Below, piece after piece: positions 63,241 through 64,000 of a stretch of DNA of 64,000 nucleotides (positions within the stretch are counted from its first letter, which is position 1; every line of letters starts with the position of its first letter). Origin of the DNA: an uncultured Acidobacteriaceae bacterium (GTDB taxonomy: Bacteria > Acidobacteriota > Terriglobia > Terriglobales > Acidobacteriaceae); NCBI GenBank assembly GCA_903849645.1, contig CAINJJ010000009.1, forward strand, positions 310,001-374,000. The letters run 5' to 3'. The notes under the pieces were generated by a model, which worked only from the letters and a program-made list of their open reading frames with translations, was not told the DNA's origin and searched no databases. Made by a program: the position numbers and the translations under genes.

Positions 63241-64000
63241 TGGCGGTGCGCCTCCCTGCTGCCCATGGCGACATGGATTCTGTTGGGGGGCCCGGGGGGG
63301 CTGCCGGGAAGGAGCCGCAACAGGGTATCCGGCTCTTCGTCTTCCATGAGGAAGGCCGTAATGGGTCCGGCCAGCTCTCCACGCTGCTCGATATCGGCAA
63401 TGCCCCAGAAGGCCCGCAGCACGCGGGGGTCGTAGAAGCGGAAGTAGACGGGCTCGGCTTCGCCTTCCATGCCAACCATCAGGGAGCGGCGCAACTGGTG
63501 CCAGACGACATCGGGGGGATGATCGCTGGTGAGAAAGATGCCCCAGGCCTTGCCCCAGCCCTGGGCCACCATCCAGCGCAACAACTCACCGTCCGGGGGG
63601 AGATAGACCAGGTAGGGGGCAACGTGCTCCAGCTTTGCCGCGTCGTCGCCGGAGTAGAGACACCAGAACTGGGCTCCGCACTGGTATAGCTGCGCTCGCG
63701 CGTCTCCAGCCACGGCCGTGTCCAGCACAGCGTATTTGTGTCCCGGATGCTGGAGGAGGACGGTTGCCGGATCCAGGTTGGGCTCGGCAAGGTGAACCTT
63801 GAAGGTGGACTGCCCGGCCGCGATCAAATCGCAATGTTGAAGCTGCTGACGGCAGGCGCAGGCGCCATTGACGAAGGTGCCGTTTCTGCTTTCCATATCG
63901 AACAGCCAAAGCTGGCCATCCTGGAACTGCAGGGTGAAGTGGAGGCCGGAGAGAAAGCGATCGCCTGGAATCCTGACCTGCGCCTGGCTTGTTCTTCCAA
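63237..64000 (-). CDS. FHA-DUF4123 fusion, T6SS effector adaptor (5' end beyond the window)
   Basis: The frame is open to the right edge, so the N-terminus is missing. The visible part starts with an FHA phosphothreonine-binding domain (GRTSQAQVRI, FLSGLHF, then ESRNGTFVNG, with the Ser, His and Asn of the binding loops) and continues into DUF4123 (YAVLDTAVAGDARAQLY, PYLVYLPPDGELLRWM, YFRFYDPRVLRAFWG). DUF4123 proteins load effectors onto VgrG spikes. Joining FHA to it suggests that loading or recruitment depends on threonine phosphorylation, a control known for type VI systems. The vgrG gene is not in view. Confidence 0.85.
   Translation of the reverse strand, partial: GRTSQAQVRIPGDRFLSGLHFTLQFQDGQLWLFDMESRNGTFVNGACACRQQLQHCDLIAAGQSTFKVHLAEPNLDPATVLLQHPGHKYAVLDTAVAGDARAQLYQCGAQFWCLYSGDDAAKLEHVAPYLVYLPPDGELLRWMVAQGWGKAWGIFLTSDHPPDVVWHQLRRSLMVGMEGEAEPVYFRFYDPRVLRAFWGIADIEQRGELAGPITAFLMEDEEPDTLLRLLPGSPPGPPNRIHVAMGSREAHRQ

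Overview
The window looks like chromosomal DNA of a high-GC Gram-negative soil heterotroph, most probably an acidobacterium (Acidobacteriaceae/Terriglobia type). This is inferred from the Oar-like TonB receptor with an N-terminal carboxypeptidase-regulatory domain, the many Tat or Sec secreted plant-polymer hydrolases, LpxC (hence lipopolysaccharide), and the AmgK-MurU peptidoglycan recycling genes. No rRNA, tRNA, CRISPR array, insertion sequence or phage gene was seen.

Layout. 1-2307: 5' part of a TonB-dependent receptor. 3.1-13 kb: mixed housekeeping and periplasmic genes (riboflavin-kinase-like protein, trehalase, TonB, thioesterase, TipAL-type MerR regulator, beta-propeller lactonase, lpxC, M20 peptidase, TauE/SafE permease). 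13.2-16.3 kb: FKBP isomerase, an orphan peptide-ABC ATPase and a patatin. 16.3-26.9 kb: an arabinose-polysaccharide locus, with a leftward operon (two GH51, an esterase, GH127) facing a rightward pair (E-set esterase, sialate O-acetylesterase). 27.2-32.6 kb: amidase, GH32 and GH29. 32.7-33.5 kb: ArsR-SRPBCC pair. 33.7-43.1 kb: a tightly packed ABC-transporter and C-N hydrolase locus (DUF3891, permease, ATPase, CocE hydrolase, creatininase-family enzyme, FAD oxidase, deaminase, amidase, binding lipoprotein). 43.1-44.9 kb: Lrp regulator and divergent alanine dehydrogenase. 45-50 kb: SGNH protein, CCA transferase, then an AmgK kinase fused to a RapZ-like C-terminal domain and MurU. 50-58.9 kb: DUF4914 P-loop protein, M48 protease, two exported TldD/TldE-like proteins, RlpA. 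60.4-64 kb: a type VI secretion (T6SS) effector module: FHA-DUF4123 adaptor, small accessory protein, repeat-bearing lipase and ankyrin protein.

How the genes fit together. The polysaccharide genes would release arabinose, fructose and fucose outside the cytoplasm, with TonB-dependent uptake. The 33.7-43 kb locus looks like one uptake-and-hydrolysis pathway for a small nitrogen-containing molecule whose identity cannot be read from sequence. The 47.8-50 kb pair is the anomeric-kinase branch of cell-wall recycling, with a possible amino-sugar-phosphate sensor fused on. The strongest leads are the 33.7-43 kb locus, the AmgK-RapZ fusion, the T6SS cassette, the exported TldD/TldE pair, LacI-type operator-like motifs near carbohydrate promoters, and several probable leaderless starts.
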